A stretch of DNA of 64,000 nucleotides from a virus, in IMG/VR virus record IMGVR_UViG_3300008113_000010, positions 62,001 through 126,000 of that record; one strand, 5' to 3'. The notes beneath the pieces were generated by a model, which ran no database searches, was not told the DNA's origin, and worked only from the letters and a program-made list of their open reading frames with translations. The position numbers were made by a program, and so were the translations under genes. Shown here one piece after another: positions 61,378 through 64,000 of this stretch; within the stretch, counting starts at the first letter, position 1; each line of letters begins with the position of its first letter.

Positions 61378-64000
61378 ATGGCTTGTATTAACTATCAAAT
61401 AACAAATGGGTCCGCAATTTTACCTGCAACTCCTATAGGGTTTGACTGTGAATTGAATCCTATTCCTACAATTCCACCGAGCGGCACAATAACTGTTTGT
61501 TCCTATACTGTGCCAGGTCAAGCTCCAGGTGAGTTCATAATACTCACAGTTCTCGGTGCTTGTCCCACGCCCCCTATTCCTTCTTCGAGCCAAACCCCTA
61601 CACAAACACCGACTCAAACCCCCCCGCCAACCCAATCTCAAACCCCACCACCAACACCAACACAAACTATTACGCAAACTAAAACTCCAACCCAAACACC
61701 GACCCCTACCAAAACTCCCACTAATACCCCTACACCAACGCAGACCCCATCATCCACCCCAATAGTGTGTGGAAGTGCTTATACAACTGGAATATTTTGG
61801 TATACAGATTGTTGTGGTAATTTCCAAAAAGGTGAAAGTTTTGAAGTCCTTGTTTCGTTAGATTATACTCAAGTTTATAGTGGTGTAGTTTTATTGAACG
61901 AGCCTGCAACCACAGCGTGCCTGACCCCAACACCAACACAAACAGCCTCACCAACAACTACTCTCACAACTACACCGACCCCTACTCAAACGCCAAGTCT
62001 GACACCAAATGTAACACCAAGTCAAACACCAACACCTAACCCAACACCAGTTTATCGTCCGAAAAACAATTGTGAACCGTTTACCCTTTTCGATTTGGGT
62101 GTGAATTGTAATCTTCTCAAAATGCCTTCAAACTCAGAATCATATGATGGGATTCTCACTTTGAACATCACAGGAGGAACAAGTCCGTATTCAATTTATT
62201 GGGCAAATGGTCAAAGAACAAGAACTTTAACTAACATAGGACCTGGTTATTATCCTGTTACCGTTGTTGATTATTACGGTGACTATACTGCAAACACAGT
62301 TTGCTCCATACTTTTACCGACAGCAAGTCCAACTCCATCCCCAACTGTAACGCCATCCACAACACCTCCACCAGTTTACGCCAACATTTGTTTCTTGGCA
62401 TACAACAATTCTAACGTTGTAGGACCAACAACGTTCAGTCAAAATGGAACGTCTAATGGTAAACCAAGATGGACAAGTAGTAATTCACAGAACATTGTGT
62501 GGAAAGGAACAAGATGGGAACTTGTTGGTTCAGATTTGATAACACCAATAAACCCTGTGGGGGGAGGTATTTTTGCGTCCTCAACCACTTCATTACCACC
62601 TTTAGGTGGTTGGAGTTTACTTGGTGGAACACAAACTTATACTATAAATGTAACTTTAGGTTCTTGTCCTACAATAATACCACTTCAAGTGACAACAACA
62701 AAACAAGATGCGTCTTGCAACAACCAAACGAACTGTGATGGTTCAATAACGGTTAGTGCGAGATTTGGATTAGCACCATATCAATATTCGATTAATAACG
62801 GGGTATCATATCAAACCTCAAATATTTTTACAAATCTTTGCCCGAACACATACAATATTAGAGTTATAGATGCCGCGAATAATATAGTTAATCAATCGGT
62901 TCAAATAAGTTCAGTGGGAAGTCCACAAACATATCAAATTAATATTATAACACAACCACAATTAAACACTGAGGTATCTTCAAATAATATTTCAACGAAA
63001 ACAACATATTTTTATGTTACTTCGGTTCCGCCTATACCTAATGGAGTTGTGGTTAATTTCAATTTGACAACATCATCTATCAAGACATTCAATGGACCAG
63101 GAACAGGAACTTGTGTAGACAACTTTACTATTCTACAAAATGGTTCAACAAAGACACCTTTCTCCACAGACATAGATACTGTTATTGGAAGTAGACCAAA
63201 CTGTAATCCCGAGACACAAAGAATTGATACTGAGACTGACCAATATTCGTTGGAACTCTCAAATTTTAGCACTGTTTCAGGTTCTACTACTTCGATATTA
63301 ACAATAACCGATGGTCAAGTTGGAGCTCAGTCCAACTGCACAACTAATCTACAACAGACAATTTCTTTTCAAGTTTCTGATGTAGTCATCAAAGGATGCA
63401 CTTGTTGTTCAGCGGTAGGTGATACAGAAAAAACACAGGTGAATAACAACTCAATCACCTATCAAGGTCAGGTTGATACACCTGAATGTGTAACATGTCA
63501 AGGTGTTATTCAAAGTGGTAACATTTATCTCAACATGAATCAATTAGTTGGAGGATTAATTTGTTCAGGACCAAATAAGGTGGGTTGTTTCCAAAATTTC
63601 AGATATAGCCCTACTGGTGGTGTTCTTACAATTGATTCAGGACTATCCACATATCCGTGTGGTATATCCCCAAATAATAATGTTCAATACATGCAGGCAA
63701 ACTTCCAAACACCAACAAGCGACAATTATTATGTTGAGGTTAAAGCAATGCTGAATGACGTTGAAGTTGGCTCGGGTATTTTCAACGGATTCTGTTCTGC
63801 GGGAATAAATGAAAGTGTTAGTGTTGTTATGTATAACCCGATTAATCTTGTTGCAGGTGATGTGTTCAAGATGGTTTATAATAGTGATGGTGGAAGTATT
63901 GTTTGTAATCCTGTGACAAGTTTGATTGTGACACCAACTACTAATTTGGGTGAACCCGCAGTGGACATAGTAATTACTACGCAAAACATTGTGACAATTG
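61378..64000 (+). CDS. Modular fibre with SprB-like repeats and Thr-Pro linkers (3'-truncated by window)
   Basis: The frame from ATG 61378 is open to the last base, so at least 874 residues are encoded and the true end is outside the window. Residues 1-60 are a small Cys module (MACINYQITNGSAILP). Thr-Pro linkers (about 62-127, 182-225 and 313-332) alternate with beta domains, including SprB-like segments: TGGTSPYSIYWANGQRTRTL, then GPGYYPVTVVDYYG; and NCDGSITVSARFGLAPYQYS, then a Tyr-Asn-Ile-Arg-Val strand. The rest (from about 510) is beta-rich with scattered cysteines (CTCCSAV). It is transcribed with the fibre genes before it, after a 31-base gap containing TAATTATAAATT. It belongs to the same module family as 40037-42175 and 55488-59789. 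Confidence 0.7.
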   Translation, partial: MACINYQITNGSAILPATPIGFDCELNPIPTIPPSGTITVCSYTVPGQAPGEFIILTVLGACPTPPIPSSSQTPTQTPTQTPPPTQSQTPPPTPTQTITQTKTPTQTPTPTKTPTNTPTPTQTPSSTPIVCGSAYTTGIFWYTDCCGNFQKGESFEVLVSLDYTQVYSGVVLLNEPATTACLTPTPTQTASPTTTLTTTPTPTQTPSLTPNVTPSQTPTPNPTPVYRPKNNCEPFTLFDLGVNCNLLKMPSNSESYDGILTLNITGGTSPYSIYWANGQRTRTLTNIGPGYYPVTVVDYYGDYTANTVCSILLPTASPTPSPTVTPSTTPPPVYANICFLAYNNSNVVGPTTFSQNGTSNGKPRWTSSNSQNIVWKGTRWELVGSDLITPINPVGGGIFASSTTSLPPLGGWSLLGGTQTYTINVTLGSCPTIIPLQVTTTKQDASCNNQTNCDGSITVSARFGLAPYQYSINNGVSYQTSNIFTNLCPNTYNIRVIDAANNIVNQSVQISSVGSPQTYQINIITQPQLNTEVSSNNISTKTTYFYVTSVPPIPNGVVVNFNLTTSSIKTFNGPGTGTCVDNFTILQNGSTKTPFSTDIDTVIGSRPNCNPETQRIDTETDQYSLELSNFSTVSGSTTSILTITDGQVGAQSNCTTNLQQTISFQVSDVVIKGCTCCSAVGDTEKTQVNNNSITYQGQVDTPECVTCQGVIQSGNIYLNMNQLVGGLICSGPNKVGCFQNFRYSPTGGVLTIDSGLSTYPCGISPNNNVQYMQANFQTPTSDNYYVEVKAMLNDVEVGSGIFNGFCSAGINESVSVVMYNPINLVAGDVFKMVYNSDGGSIVCNPVTSLIVTPTTNLGEPAVDIVITTQNIVTI

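Noticed and set aside
1-64000. tRNA, rRNA, integrase, insertion sequence or CRISPR array
   Set aside because: I looked for cloverleaf-like blocks, recombinase motifs, terminal inverted repeats and spaced direct repeats and found none that hold up; a folding or covariance search could still reveal a tRNA.

Overview
This window looks like part of the genome of a large T4-like (contractile-tailed) bacteriophage. Most genes are on the + strand, tightly packed, and often overlap by 1-14 bases. Phage type rests on recognisable T4-family proteins: tail tube (gp19), gp26-like protein, tape-measure-like protein, gp53-like, gp25 and gp6 baseplate proteins, gp32-like SSB, UvsX, a 5'-3' exonuclease and gp41-like helicase. 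A Bacteroidetes (Bacteroidota) host is inferred from SprB-type repeats in a fibre, a DUF5522 protein, A+T-rich DNA, and start codons that mostly lack a Shine-Dalgarno sequence. The host call is an inference.

Layout. 1-3.1 kb: tail tube, gp26-like protein (with a probable frameshifted extension) and tape measure. 3.1-16.2 kb: baseplate/hub genes coding for very large proteins (1673 and 2562 aa) plus a small gp53-like protein. 16.2-17.1 kb: two small unknown genes. 17.1-24.9 kb: replication and nucleotide module (SSB behind a perfect-consensus sigma70-type promoter, UvsX, exonuclease, a 2OG-Fe(II) oxygenase, an unknown, helicase, a class II ribonucleotide reductase, DUF5522). 24.9-40.0 kb: wedge/baseplate-type genes (gp25, gp6, then large proteins of uncertain role). 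40.0-64.0 kb: an adhesin/fibre region with SprB-like repeats, Thr-Pro-rich bead-and-linker proteins and a 1899-aa Gly-X-Y (collagen-like) fibre made almost only of Gly, Ser and Thr.

The most striking part is a minus-strand operon (55.4-49.8 kb) inside the fibre region. It encodes a GT9-type glycosyltransferase, a 1229-aa fusion (FkbM-like methyltransferase, GT-A-like domain, GT4-like domain, and a C-terminal domain resembling bacterial autotransporter O-heptosyltransferases with their four-cysteine metal finger), and a second FkbM methyltransferase. The operon is flanked by proteins that are extremely rich in Ser and Thr. I infer a phage-encoded system that O-glycosylates, and perhaps methylates, its own fibres; a 2OG oxygenase in the replication module could conceivably hydroxylate the Pro-rich linkers.

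Regulation. An octamer TATTTATA (or one-base variants) recurs 4-25 bases upstream of many structural-gene starts and is a candidate late promoter core. It is the reverse complement of the T4 late-promoter box. Several hairpin-plus-T-run terminators separate transcription units. I saw no tRNA, rRNA, CRISPR array, integrase or insertion sequence. No gene-free stretch exceeds 300 bases.
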